Origin: Heterostelium multicystogenum
Taxonomy: Eukaryota > Evosea > Eumycetozoa > Acytosteliales > Acytosteliaceae
Length of the DNA: 36,047 nucleotides
Direction of reading: 5' to 3'
Assembly (NCBI GenBank): GCA_003667245.1
Contig: RCNN01000580.1
Location: forward strand, 1-36,047
The notes beneath the pieces are model-generated. The model saw only the letters and a program-made list of their open reading frames with translations. It had not been told where the DNA came from and searched no databases. Positions 8,764-17,493 of the stretch are shown here, piece after piece; position 1 is the first letter of the stretch; each line of letters begins with the position of its first letter. The translations under genes were made by a program, and so were the position numbers.

Positions 8764-9396
8764 TTACGTAAGTGACTGATAGGTTTGAAGATAAGCTCGC
8801 AGCATGCGGGTCACCTGCTGTTCCAGGCCGGCTTCAAAGGCCGCAGATGCATTGCCTTCAAGCAACGCCCGAACCGGTCCACCACCGCGCTGAGCGAGAT
8901 GGCGGCGGTAAGGGATGGGTCTTCAAACCGGGCATCCGACGCCGTCGCCAACATCGCTGCAATCGCGGCCACCACCCGCTTGTTGATCCGCGCCACAAGC
9001 TCCGCACCGCCCCGCTCACCTGCGATGGCATACAGGGCTTTGGACGCCGTCGGGTCCATCAGCTTCACGGCGAGAAAAGCCGTGACAAAACCCCGATGCC
9101 ATTTCCGCCACCGTGGTGCCCTGGTGTGATCGCACGCCTGCTCGACGGTCTCGGCCACCTGCACCAGATGCTTCTCCAATACCGCAGCAAGCAGTGCATC
9201 GCGGTTCGGATAGTACTGATAGAGACTGCCCACCGACATGCCCGCCCGCTCGGCCACGCGGGTCGTGGTGCAGCGCACCAGGCCCTGAGCGGTCAAAACC
9301 TGAAGGGTTGCCGTGTGCAGCGCTTCCACCGTCGCCGCCGACCGGGCCTGGACCGCTGATTTTCTTGGCTTTTAACGACGCTTTGAGAGGGCTCAT
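8764..9396 (-). CDS. TetR-family transcriptional regulator (frame breaks)
   Basis: An N-terminal helix-turn-helix reads ALHTATLQVLTAQGL...TTTRVAERAGMSVGSLYQYY, a classical TetR DNA-binding domain. The ligand domain includes NRDALLAAVLEKHL and AITLYAIAG-like helices (KALYAIAGERGGAELVARI). After a shift near 8880 the end reads LLEGNASAAFEAGLEQQVTR and stops at TAA (8764-8766). Other indels lie near 9340 and 9130. It is divergent from the aldo/keto reductase with a perfect 14-bp palindrome between them, so it probably represses both itself and the reductase. Confidence 0.8.
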
Positions 9397-9415
9397 GGAA
9401 TGCGAATTCTAAACC

Positions 9416-9429
9416 TGAAGGATCCTTCA
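9416..9429. promoter_or_regulatory. Perfect palindrome TGAAGGATCCTTCA, probable TetR operator
   Basis: This 14-bp perfect dyad is centred in the 71-bp gap between the divergent TetR and aldo/keto reductase genes, 20 bp from the TetR start and 39 bp from the reductase start. Next to it is an AT-rich TATTATAG stretch that could serve as a -10 region. Operator function is inferred from symmetry and position. Confidence 0.6.
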
Positions 9430-9467
9430 TATTATAGGCTTCCTCCCGTCAAGCAAGAGCCCCGACC

Positions 9468-10321
9468 ATGACCCCCAGCACATTCAATCTCGGCGATCGC
9501 ACCGTCAACCGCATCGCTACGGCGCCATGCAACTGGCCGCCCAGGCGTGTTTGGCCCGCCCAAGGACCGTGATGCAGCGCTGGCCGTACTGCGCGAGGCC
9601 GTCGCTTGCGGCGTGAACCATATCGACACCAGCGACTTCTACGGGCCGCATGTCACCAATCAGATTATTCGTGAGGCACTGCACCCGTATAAAGACGATC
9701 TCACGATCGTCACCAAGGTAGGCGCCCGCCGTGGCGACGATGCGCGCCTGGTTCAACGCTTCGTCGAAGGCCGAGCTGACCCAGGCCGTGCACGACAACC
9801 TGCGCAACCTGGGCCTGGATGTGCTGGACGTGGTGAATGTGCGGGCCATGCACGGCGTGATGGGCACTGCCGAAGGCTCGATCGAGGAACCCCTGAGTGC
9901 CATTGCCGAGCTGCAACAACAGGGCCTGATACGCCATATCGGCATCAGCAACGTTACCCCGACGCAGGTCGCCGAGGCGCGAAAAATCGTGCGCTTCGTG
10001 TGCGTCCAGAACCTGTACAACATCGCCCACCAACACGATAACGCGATGCTCGACGAATTGGCCCGGGACGGCATCGCCTATGTGCCATTCTTCCCGCTGG
10101 GCGGATTTTCGCCAGTGCAGTCAGCGGTGTTGTCGAACGTTGCACAGCGCCTCGGCGTCACCCCGATGCAACTGGCCCTGGCATGGCTGCTGCGCCGTTC
10201 CCCCAATATCCTGCTGATCCCGGGAACGTCCTCGGTCACCCATCTACGGGAAAACATCGCGGTGGGCGAGCTGGATCTTTCGGGCGAGGTACTCGCAGAG
10301 CTGAACACCCTCGCAGGCTGA
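9468..10321 (+). CDS. Aldo/keto reductase, YdbC-like (frame breaks)
   Basis: This cytosolic NADPH-dependent oxidoreductase has a TIM-barrel fold. Visible motifs are YGAMQLAG (after two G deletions near 9510 and 9535), NHIDTSDFYGP with the catalytic Asp and Tyr, TIVTKVG with the catalytic Lys, and the cofactor-binding GISNVTPTQVAEA and ILLIPGTSSVTHLREN. A third frame change is near 9745. The restored length is about 284 residues, close to E. coli YdbC. It is divergent from the TetR gene, suggesting induction by a reactive aldehyde or xenobiotic; the natural substrate is unknown. Its stop is 3 bp from the convergent trmK stop. Confidence 0.85.
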
Positions 10322-10324
10322 CCC

Positions 10325-11020
10325 TCACGCCAGCAGTTCTGCGATCCACCGCGCCTGCTGGGCGACCTCTTGCACCTTGTCCTCGGGCACCGCTTGCCGC
10401 GCCTGGGCGAAGTCGCTCAGGGTCTGCTGTTTGTGGCGCAGGATGCGCTGCCACTTGAGCAGGAATTCCGGGCTGCGGGTCTGCATTTGCAGCGGGCCGA
10501 AGTACAGTTCTTCGGCGGTGTAGGTCACAGGCCCGGCGTGCTCGGCAACGATGATTTCGTAGAAGAATCGGTTCTCCCGCAGCAGCTCTTCGCACACGAT
10601 GCGGTAGCCGTTCTCCATCAACCACTGGCGCAACGGTTGCTCGCCGCCGTTGGGCTGCAGCACCAGGCGCTCCTCGCCACTGAGACGCGCCTTGTCGCTG
10701 TCGAGGATGTCGCGGATGGTCTCGCCGCCCATGCCGCAAATGCTGATCGCGGTGATCCCGTCTCCCGGCTCGATCGCCGCCAGGCCACTGGCCAGGCGTA
10801 CGGTGATGTGTTGCTCCAGCTCGTTCTCGCGCACCGTGCGCTCGGCTGCGCGAAACGGCGTCAGGGCCACCTCGCCCGCCACCGCCGCCACGATGGCGCC
10901 GCGGCGCATCAATGCCACCGGCAGGTAGCCGTGGTCGGAGCCGATATCCGCCAGGCGCGCCCCGGCGGGGACGTGCGTCGCCACGCGCTCAAGGCGCATG
11001 GACAATGTGTGTTCGTTCAA
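10325..11020 (-). CDS. trmK: tRNA (adenine(22)-N1)-methyltransferase TrmK
   Basis: This is an intact class I SAM methyltransferase of COG2384. The SAM motif is LADIGSDHGYLPVALMRRGA, the motif IV region is ISICGMGGETIRDIL, and LVLQPNGGEQPLRQWL follows. The family methylates N1 of adenine 22 in the D-loop region of tRNAs. TTG at 11020 is chosen because AAGGA precedes it by about six bases and family proteins begin close to NEHTLSMRLERV; the ATG at 11071 has no ribosome binding site. The C-terminal 60 residues are helical and charged, as in homologues. Confidence 0.85.
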   Translation of the reverse strand: MNEHTLSMRLERVATHVPAGARLADIGSDHGYLPVALMRRGAIVAAVAGEVALTPFRAAERTVRENELEQHITVRLASGLAAIEPGDGITAISICGMGGETIRDILDSDKARLSGEERLVLQPNGGEQPLRQWLMENGYRIVCEELLRENRFFYEIIVAEHAGPVTYTAEELYFGPLQMQTRSPEFLLKWQRILRHKQQTLSDFAQARQAVPEDKVQEVAQQARWIAELLA

Positions 11021-11099
11021 CTGCCGTTCCTTTTCGGTAATACCCTGGCCATTGTATTGCGGGTTCATCAAAGAGGAACGTCACTTTGGGTGAGCGCCG

Positions 11100-12010
11100 T
11101 CAATCAGTGGCCGCCAGCCTTACCAGTTCCTTGCGCAACAGCGAACGATCCAGCACCGCCATCCCGGCCTGCCAGTCGATGGAAAGCAACTGGCTCAGTT
11201 TTTTCCTGGCTGACCTTGGGCTCAGCCAGGAAATAGCTTCTGCACTCGCGGATACTGATGAGATTCACCAGCCAGTCCTCCCCCTGCGCCGCCAGCCAAT
11301 CAGCGATGGTCGAGCGATGCTTTCGGATCAGCGCACCGGCATCCCACACCGTCATCTGCGCAAAAACCTGCGGCAGGTTGCTGTCGGCTTTCAGCCACTT
11401 CAGGTCACCCGCCAACGCGCCTGCAAGGTCTGACTCGATAGTGGCCTGGCACTCGGAGAAATACCGCTCAGGCCAGTCTGCCGCGAGTTTCGCCAGCAGC
11501 GCGAGGGTTTCATAAGCCCGAACATCCGCCGCGGTGGTCAACTGCCCGGTAAAAATTCAGGGTATTGTCCAGGATTGCCGTGGCCAGCAGCGCGGCACTG
11601 TGCTCACTGATCAGCGGCAACAAACCGGCCGCTTCCCAACGCAGGAAAACCTGCGTCGCTGCTGCACCGATCAAACGGATGTCTGCGGCACTTCCCAGCC
11701 TCTGCGCCCAATAGGTTTCAAACCCCGGGTGATGGTCAATCACCTCCACCACCTGATCGAGCACGACCACCGGGTCGAAGTGGTGGAAGTCCGAGATATC
11801 CACCATCACAAACTCATCGCCGGGCCCGGGTCGGTAGTCATCCAGTGACGATCGCCAGCCGAGCACGGTCCTGGAGATGCTGGCATTCAGTGGAGCACTG
11901 CTGACGGCACGCGCCTCGATTCTCTGACGATTCAACAACTCGGCATACGCAATGCAGCAGGCGTATGCATCGATGTCCAGATACGCCGAGCCGGAGGTGA
12001 CTACCCTCAT
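11100..12010 (-). CDS. DHH-family phosphohydrolase-like protein (frame breaks)
   Basis: The N-terminal half carries the DHH motif series: SAYLDIDAYACCIAYAELLN, FVMVDISDFHHFDP, VVEVIDHHPGF and LLATAILDNTLNF. These match the metal-binding sites of DHH phosphoesterases and manganese pyrophosphatases. After a shift near 11550 the C-terminal part continues AADVRAYETLALLAKLA, and after another near 11200 it ends RKELVRLAATD. GGAG nine bases before the ATG at 12010 supports the start. The first motif is DIDAYAC instead of the usual DxDAxG(S), so activity cannot be assumed. Length is about 300 residues. The substrate may be a phosphoester or pyrophosphate. Confidence 0.7.
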
Positions 12011-12112
12011 CGGAAAAAACTCCATGATTTCATATTTTTGGCAGGCAAATTTCACACGCCTTTATGACGAAAACATGACTAAATGGACAGAACAACCCTG
12101 GAGATTCGAGCA

Positions 12113-12618
12113 ATGACGTCATTTCGCGTTCGCGAGCTGAGCAGTACGGACACTGAAGCATTGCTGGCCTTCGAAGCCCGTAACCGTGACTGGTTCGAGT
12201 CGCATATCGAGGCGCGCGACCCATCGTTTTACTCGGTGCAGGGCGTCGCCGAGCATATTGACGGTTATCTATCAGGCCTGGCCACCGGCACATGGCACCC
12301 GTTCGTGATCGAAGACGCCAACGGCGAAATCGTCGGTCGCGCCAACCTGAAAAGCATCGACTCGCCAAAGGCTCTGCCGAAGTCGGCTACCGCGTGGGTG
12401 AGCGCTCGTGCGGGCAAGGGCTGGCAACCCTGGCGCTGAACCATCTGATCCGCGAGGCACAGGTGCGCTGGGCACTGACCCAACTGGTGGCGTACGTGTA
12501 CCCCGAGAATGTGGGCTCACAAAAAGTCCTGACCCGCTGCGGTTTCGTGCCCGACCAGCCCGCACCGGACGGCAAGCCCCAGGGCGAAAACCGCTTTGTC
12601 CTGACATTCCAGGCCTGA
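12113..12618 (+). CDS. GNAT acetyltransferase, RimJ/RimL-like (one frame break)
   Basis: MTSFRVRELSSTDTEALLAF opens a protein of about 168 residues. It has the GNAT core: PFVIEDANGEIVGRANL as the central beta strands, then after a frame change near 12375 VGYRVGERSCGQGLATLAL with the acetyl-CoA pyrophosphate loop, and AYVYPENVGSQKVLTRCGF as the typical last motif. Such enzymes acetylate N-terminal amino groups or small molecules. GGAG at 12100-12103 supports ATG 12113. It is divergent from the DHH gene. The acceptor is unknown. Confidence 0.8.
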
Positions 12619-12675
12619 AGACCCGACCCGCCGGCGAACCTTTACCCGGTAAAACACCGTCCGAGCTAGGCATTG

Positions 12676-13595
12676 ATGTTTACCGCTCGCCGCGAGGTTT
12701 CCGTTTGAAAGCTGCCATCATCAAAAAAATACCGCCTGATCATCAAGACCATGGGCTATGTAGGCTGGGCGCTGTTCTGGCTGCTGCTCTGGGATATCGC
12801 CGTCACCGTGGACTTCATGCTGTTCCTCAACAGCAAGATCAACCTGCCGCTGATGCCGCTCACCCTGCTCGGCTCGGCGCTGGTGGTGCTGATCAGTTTC
12901 CGCAACAGCAGCGCCTACAACCGCTGGTGGGAGGCACGCACGTTGTGGGGGGCTATGGTCAACAATTCCCGCAGCTTCGCCCGGCAAGTGCTGACGCTGC
13001 TGGATGACCCGGACAATGAGGTCAACCCGATAAAGGCGACCTTGCTGCGCCGTCACGTGGCGTATGTGAACTGCCTGGCGGCGCACTTGCGGGGCCAGCC
13101 TTGCCCGGAAGAAATCCGCGCCTTCCTGCCGGCCAACGAGTTCGCCCGCAGCACCAGTACCAATAACTTTTCCAACGACATCATCAACGGCTCCGCAGCC
13201 CTGCTGGCCCAGGAATACAAGGCCGGGCGCCTGGACAGCATTCGCCTGGCACGGTTGGAGTCGACTCTGGTGGATTTGTCCAACAGCCAGGGCGGCATGG
13301 AGCGCATCGCCAATACGCCGCTGCCCTACCCTTACGTGTATTTCCCACGGCTGTTCATCTCGCTGTTCTGCCTGATCGTGCCGGTGGGCCTGGTGGAATC
13401 CCTGGCTGGTTCACCCCGCTGGCGTCCACGGTGGTGGGCTTCATGCTGCTGGCCATCGAACGCATCGGCACCGATTTGCAAAGCCCGTTCCGCGACAGCG
13501 AGCACCAGATCCAGATGGAAGCCCTTTGCGAAACCATCGAGAAAAACCTGCAGTCGATGCAGCGTGATTCCCTGGGGGGCGAGCGGATCAGTTAA
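12676..13595 (+). CDS. Bestrophin-like chloride channel family protein, YneE type (frame breaks)
   Basis: The protein has about 300 residues and bestrophin signature features: GYVGWALFWLLLWDIAVTVD (first helix), LISFRNSSAYNRWWEARTLW (the conserved RNxxxxxRWWEA segment), LSNSQGGMERIANTPLPYPY, and after a shift near 13410 GFMLLAIERIGTDLQSPF. Prokaryotic members form pentameric cation or chloride channels in the inner membrane. The N-terminus is unclear: the ATG at 12676 is in the main frame but meets TGA at 12706, while TTG 12705 is out of frame unless a base of the A7 run is removed. The end is TAA at 13593-13595. Confidence 0.8.
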
Positions 13596-13674
13596 TCCTT
13601 GCCGGGCCGTCAACAAAAAAATCCAGCCAGTGGTGAATTATTCAGTGTCCGCATGTATCTGACCCATTAAGCGC

Positions 13675-13695
13675 ATGCCACCAAAACAGTGGCAT
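13675..13695. promoter_or_regulatory. Hairpin in proP leader region
   Basis: ATGCCAC and GTGGCAT form a 7-bp stem around a 7-base loop, 29 bp before the proP ATG. No T run follows, so it is not a typical terminator. It could be a leader structure or a binding site for a repressor. Confidence 0.25.
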
Positions 13696-13723
13696 CGAAA
13701 TGGACCTGCGGCTGAGTATTCCC

Positions 13724-15230
13724 ATGAAATCACGCAAGAAAACCGTCAATCCGATTGGATTGGATGACATCACCATCGTCGACGACGCCAAGATGCGCAA
13801 GGCGATCACCGCCGCTGCGCTGGGCAATGCCATGGAGTGGTTCGACTTCGGGGTGTATGGCTTTGTCGCCTATGTGCTGGGCAAGGTGTTCTTCCCCGAA
13901 GCGTCTCCCAGCGTACAGATGATCGCGGCCCTGGCGACCTTCTCGGTGCCGTTCCTGATTCGCCCGCTGGGCGGCCTGTTCTTTGGCCGGCTGGGGGACA
14001 AATACGGCCGGCAAAAAGGTCCTGGCGGCGACCATCGTGATCATGTCCCTGAGCACCTTCGCCATCGGGCTGATCCCCTCCTATGACTCGATAGGCATCT
14101 GGGCGCCGATCCTGTTGCTGCTGGCCAAGATGGCCCAGGGCTTCTCGGTGGGCGGTGAGTACACCGGTGCCTCGATCTTCGTCGCCGAATACGCCCCGGA
14201 CCGCAAGCGCGGCTTCCTCGGCAGTTGGCTGGACTTCGGCTCCATCGCCGGCTTCGTGCTCGGCGCGGGCGTGGTGGTGCTGATTTCGGCGGTAATCGGC
14301 GAAGACGCCTTCCAGTCCTGGGGCTGGCGCCTGCCGTTCTTCCTCGCCCTGCCGCTGGGCATGATCGGGCTCTACTTGCGTCATGCCCTGGAAGAAACAC
14401 CGGCCTTTCAACAGCACGTGGAGCAACTCGAACAAGGTGACCGCGAAGGCCTGGCGGGCGGCCCGAAAGTCTCGTTCAAGGAAGTCGCCACCAAGCACTG
14501 GCGCAGCCTGATGACCTGTGTCGGCGTGGTGGTGGTGACCAACGTCACGTACTACATGCTGCTCACCTACATGCCGAGCTACCTGTCGCACAACCTGCAC
14601 TACAGCGAAAACCACGGCGTGTTGATCATCATCGCGATCATGGTCGGCATGTTGTTCGTGCAGCCGATGATTGGCTTTGTCAGCGACAAGATCGGGCGCA
14701 AACCCTTCATTCTGTTCGGCAGCATCGCGCTGTTCTTTCTCGCCATTCCGGCGTTCATGCTGATCAACAGCGGCAAGCTCGGGCTGATTTTCTCGGGGCT
14801 GCTGATCATTGCGGTGGTGCTCAACTTCTTTATCGGCGTGATGGCGTCCACCCTGCCGGCGATGTTCCCCTACCCACATCCGCTACAGCGCGCTCGCCAG
14901 CGCCTTCAACATCTCGATCCTGATTGCCGGCCTCACGCCAACCGCCATGGCCTGGCTGGTGGAGACCACTAACAACCTGTACATGCCGGCCTATTACCTG
15001 ATGGTATTCGCCGTACTGGGGCTTTTCACCGCCCTGACCATGAAGGAAACCGCCAACAAACCCCTGCGCGGCGCGGCACCGGCGGCCGTCGGATATCGAG
15101 GAAGCCAAGGAGCTGCTGCAGGAGCACGAAGACAATATCGAGCAGAAGATCGAAGATATCGACGCGCAAATCGCCGAGCTGGAAGCCAAGCGTGAAAAAC
15201 CTGGTGCAGCAACATCCACGCATCAACTGA
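13724..15230 (+). CDS. proP: Osmosensing proline/glycine betaine:H+ symporter ProP (frame breaks)
   Basis: The sequence is close to E. coli ProP throughout. It includes DITIVDD, MEWFDFGVYGFVAYVLGKVF, RPLGGLFFGRLGDKYGRQ, MAQGFSVGGEYTGASIFVAE and the C-terminal SDIEEAKELLQEHEDNIEQK, then EDIDAQIAELEAKR. That last part is the cytoplasmic coiled coil that tunes osmotic activation in ProP. The restored length is about 501 residues. Indels lie near 14015, 14868, 15085 and 15198. The ATG at 13724 matches the conserved N-terminus (KSRKKTVNPIGL); the upstream ATG at 13700 is unlikely. The protein imports proline, betaine and related osmolytes at high osmolality. Confidence 0.92.
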
Positions 15231-15305
15231 CGCAACATATTTGGAAACGAATAGCGGGTGAACTAACGCGCAAGCAGCACGCTCCTTCCTTAAGCGCAGT
15301 CAGCG

Positions 15306-15332
15306 CGGCCCTGATGAGCCTCATCAGGGCCG
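15306..15332 (+). terminator. Perfect 13-bp-arm hairpin after proP
   Basis: CGGCCCTGATGAG and CTCATCAGGGCCG form a near-continuous inverted repeat with a single central base. It lies 75 bp after the proP stop and 9 bp before AAGGAG of the next gene. No T run follows, so it may be a factor-assisted terminator or a leader structure of the downstream pair. Confidence 0.5.
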
Positions 15333-15353
15333 CTCAACGATAAGGAGCCGCCC

Positions 15354-15782
15354 GTGACCGTCACCACCACCCTCACCTACCGCTGCACGCCTGGCCCGCT
15401 TCATGCGACCTTGCTGGCCGGTACCGTCCCGCTGTTTCTCGGCGCCCTGCTGAGCGACATTGCCTACTACCAGACCTACCAGATCCAATGGAGCAACTTC
15501 GCCGCCTGGCTGATCGCCGGCGCCCTGCTGTTCTGCGGGCTGGCGGGGTTGTTTGCACTGGTCAACCTGCTGCGTGCCGACCGCAAGGCCGGGCGCCCCA
15601 CGGTGTACTTCCTGCTGTTGCTGGTGACCTGGGCGCTGGGCCTGGTGAATGCCTTTGAGCATGCGAAGGATGCCTGGGCCGTGATGCCTTCGGGCCTGGT
15701 GCTGTCTGCCGTCGTGACCCTGCTGGCCTGCGTGACCACGTGGGTCGGGCTGACCAACCTGCGCTCGGGAGGTGCCCAATGA
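15354..15782 (+). CDS. DUF2231-family membrane protein, GTG start
   Basis: This intact 142-residue inner-membrane protein has four hydrophobic helices (LLAGTVPLFLGALLSDIAYY; AAWLIAGALLFCGLAGLFALV; VYFLLLLVTWALGLV; VLSAVVTLLACVTTWVGL). The arrangement and the HATLLAGTVPLFLGALLSD start match DUF2231. AAGGAG lies six bases before the GTG. Its TGA overlaps the ATG of the sorbosone-dehydrogenase-like gene (ATGA), so the pair is translationally coupled. DUF2231 proteins are often found beside PQQ-type sugar dehydrogenases and may serve as a membrane partner; that role is inferred. Confidence 0.8.
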   Translation: MTVTTTLTYRCTPGPLHATLLAGTVPLFLGALLSDIAYYQTYQIQWSNFAAWLIAGALLFCGLAGLFALVNLLRADRKAGRPTVYFLLLLVTWALGLVNAFEHAKDAWAVMPSGLVLSAVVTLLACVTTWVGLTNLRSGGAQ

Positions 15783-17071
15783 AGCCTTCCAGCACGCTGA
15801 CCGTTTTAAGCATGGCGATGTTGTTGAGCGCCTGCGGTGGCGAAGCCGACAGCACCCAGGCTCGTGGCCCCGACCCCAAGCTGCCGGAACCCCAGCGCGG
15901 CCTGTTGCCCAGCATGAAGATCGCCGAACCGGTGGCCTGGGCCGAGCAGAAACCCACGGTGCCCGAGGGTTTCAGCATCACGGCCATCGCCACCGACCTG
16001 CGGATCCCGCGCCAGACCCTGGTGCTGCCCAACGGCGACATTCTCGTCGCCGAAGGCCGGGGCGGCAGCGCAGCGAAACTCAAGCCCAAGGATGTGATCG
16101 CCAGCATGATCAAGGCCGAGGGCAACACCAAGGTCAAGGGCGGCAATCGCCTGACCCTGCTGCGCGATGCCGACGGTGACGGCACCTACGAGTTGAAAAC
16201 CGTATTCGCCGAAAACCTCAACGCGCCCTACGGCCTGGCCTTTGCCGACGGCAAGCTGTACGTGGCGAACCAGGATGCGCTGGTGCGCTTCGACTACGCA
16301 GACGGCCAGACCAAGGCCGGTGGCCCGCCCACCACCGTCACCGAGCTGCCCGCCGCGATCAATCACCACTGGACCAAATCCCTGGCGATCAGCTCCGACG
16401 GCCGCTCGCTGTATGTGGGCATCGGGTCCAACAGCAACATCACCGAACGCGGCATGGAGGTCGAGATCGACCGGGCGATGGTCTGGCAGATCGACGCCGC
16501 CACCGGTGCCCACAAGCCTTATGCAACCGGCTTGCGCAACCCGACGGCATTGACCATTCAACCGGGCTCCGGGCAGGTATGGGCGGTGGTCAACGAGCGG
16601 GATGAACTGGGGCCGGACCTGGTGCCGGATTACCTGACCTCGGTGCGCGAAGGCGAATTCTACGGCTGGCCCTACAGTTATTGGGGCCAGAACGTCGACA
16701 CCCGCGCCCAACCGCAGAACCCGGCCAAGGTCGCCGCTGCGATCAAGCCGGATTACAGCCTGGGTTCCCACGTCGCCGCGCTGGGCGTCGATTTTTCCAT
16801 CCCGGCCATGGGCGAGAAATATGCCGACGGCGTCTTCGTCGGCGAGCACGGCAGCTGGAACCGGGACAATCCGGTGGGCTACAAGGTGATCTTCGTGCCG
16901 TTCAGCAATGGCCGGCCTGCCGGTGAGCCGCTGGACTTCGCCACGGGTTTCCGCGGGGACGATGGCAAGACTCGCGGGCGGCCGGTGGGGGTCACGGTTG
17001 ATCCGAAGGGTGCGCTGATCATTGCCGATGACCTGGCCAACACGGTGTGGAGGGTGACGCGCAATAAATAA
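15779..17071 (+). CDS. PQQ-dependent sugar dehydrogenase-like lipoprotein (sorbosone dehydrogenase family)
   Basis: This is an intact 430-residue protein with a lipoprotein signal peptide and lipobox (AMLLSACGG; the Cys is near residue 17). The beta-propeller reads FSITAIATDLRIPRQTLVLP, GDILVAEGRGG, NRLTLLRDADGDGTYEL, ATGLRNPTALTIQPGSGQVW, VNERDELGPDLVPDYL, YGWPYSYWGQ and FVGEHGSWNRDNPVGYKV, as in soluble aldose/sorbosone dehydrogenases that bind PQQ and calcium. No cytochrome motif (CxxCH) is present. It probably oxidises a sugar or aldehyde in the periplasm. The start overlaps the DUF2231 stop, and GGGAGG precedes it. Confidence 0.85.
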   Translation: MKPSSTLTVLSMAMLLSACGGEADSTQARGPDPKLPEPQRGLLPSMKIAEPVAWAEQKPTVPEGFSITAIATDLRIPRQTLVLPNGDILVAEGRGGSAAKLKPKDVIASMIKAEGNTKVKGGNRLTLLRDADGDGTYELKTVFAENLNAPYGLAFADGKLYVANQDALVRFDYADGQTKAGGPPTTVTELPAAINHHWTKSLAISSDGRSLYVGIGSNSNITERGMEVEIDRAMVWQIDAATGAHKPYATGLRNPTALTIQPGSGQVWAVVNERDELGPDLVPDYLTSVREGEFYGWPYSYWGQNVDTRAQPQNPAKVAAAIKPDYSLGSHVAALGVDFSIPAMGEKYADGVFVGEHGSWNRDNPVGYKVIFVPFSNGRPAGEPLDFATGFRGDDGKTRGRPVGVTVDPKGALIIADDLANTVWRVTRNK

Positions 17072-17153
17072 GGCCTGAAGCGGCCGATGTGGTTGCCTTC
17101 CTGTGGAGCGCGGCGGTACCTTCGCCGCACTCACGAACAGGAAGGTAACCGCA

Positions 17154-17450
17154 ATGCCAGACACCACCGACAACGGCTTCTATGATCGCGCGGACGCGCA
17201 CATCGAGCTGTCCAACGAGCAGTTCAGGGCGTTCGCCGACCTGGGCAAAGTCAGCGCCTCGATGATGTTCGGCACCACACGCTTCAATGCCTGGGTCAGC
17301 GCACGCAGCTTTAAATCCGGCGAAGAAATGGCCCAGGCGCGTGAGGCGATGCTGAAGTATTTCTGTGATCAGTACCGGATGATGCTTGAGGATAATCTTG
17401 ATGATCACATCAACAATTTCAGCAAGTACATGCTCGTTAAGGGCAGTTGA
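17154..17450 (+). CDS. DUF3144-family protein, 98 aa
   Basis: This small intact cytosolic protein begins MPDTTDNGFYDRADAHIELS after a strong AGGAAGG. It contains the family core FADLGKVSASMMFGTTRFNA and FCDQYRMMLEDNLDDHINNF. The family has no established function; it is helical and common in Pseudomonas and Shewanella. It stands alone between the sorbosone dehydrogenase gene and the convergent ABC operon. Confidence 0.8.
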   Translation: MPDTTDNGFYDRADAHIELSNEQFRAFADLGKVSASMMFGTTRFNAWVSARSFKSGEEMAQAREAMLKYFCDQYRMMLEDNLDDHINNFSKYMLVKGS

Positions 17451-17452
17451 AC

Positions 17453-17469
17453 CCGCCCGCACAGGGCGG
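17453..17469. terminator. Short GC hairpin between convergent genes
   Basis: CCGCCC-GCACA-GGGCGG lies 3 bp after the DUF3144 stop and 25 bp from the ABC operon's last stop. It can fold on either strand. The flanking T tract is missing, so efficiency is uncertain. Confidence 0.4.
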
Positions 17470-17493
17470 TGTGTCGACCTGTGATACCGGCGC

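Noticed and set aside
10370..11236. Plus-strand 288-codon open frame over trmK
   Set aside because: trmK on the minus strand has the SAM-binding motifs; the plus frame is a shadow.
13806..14879. Minus-strand 357-codon open frame rich in His, Gln and Arg
   Set aside because: It lies antisense to proP, which is recognisable throughout; the composition is typical of a GC-rich shadow frame.
15806..17173. Minus-strand 455-codon open frame
   Set aside because: Antisense to the intact sorbosone-dehydrogenase-like gene; no signal, start site or domain supports it.
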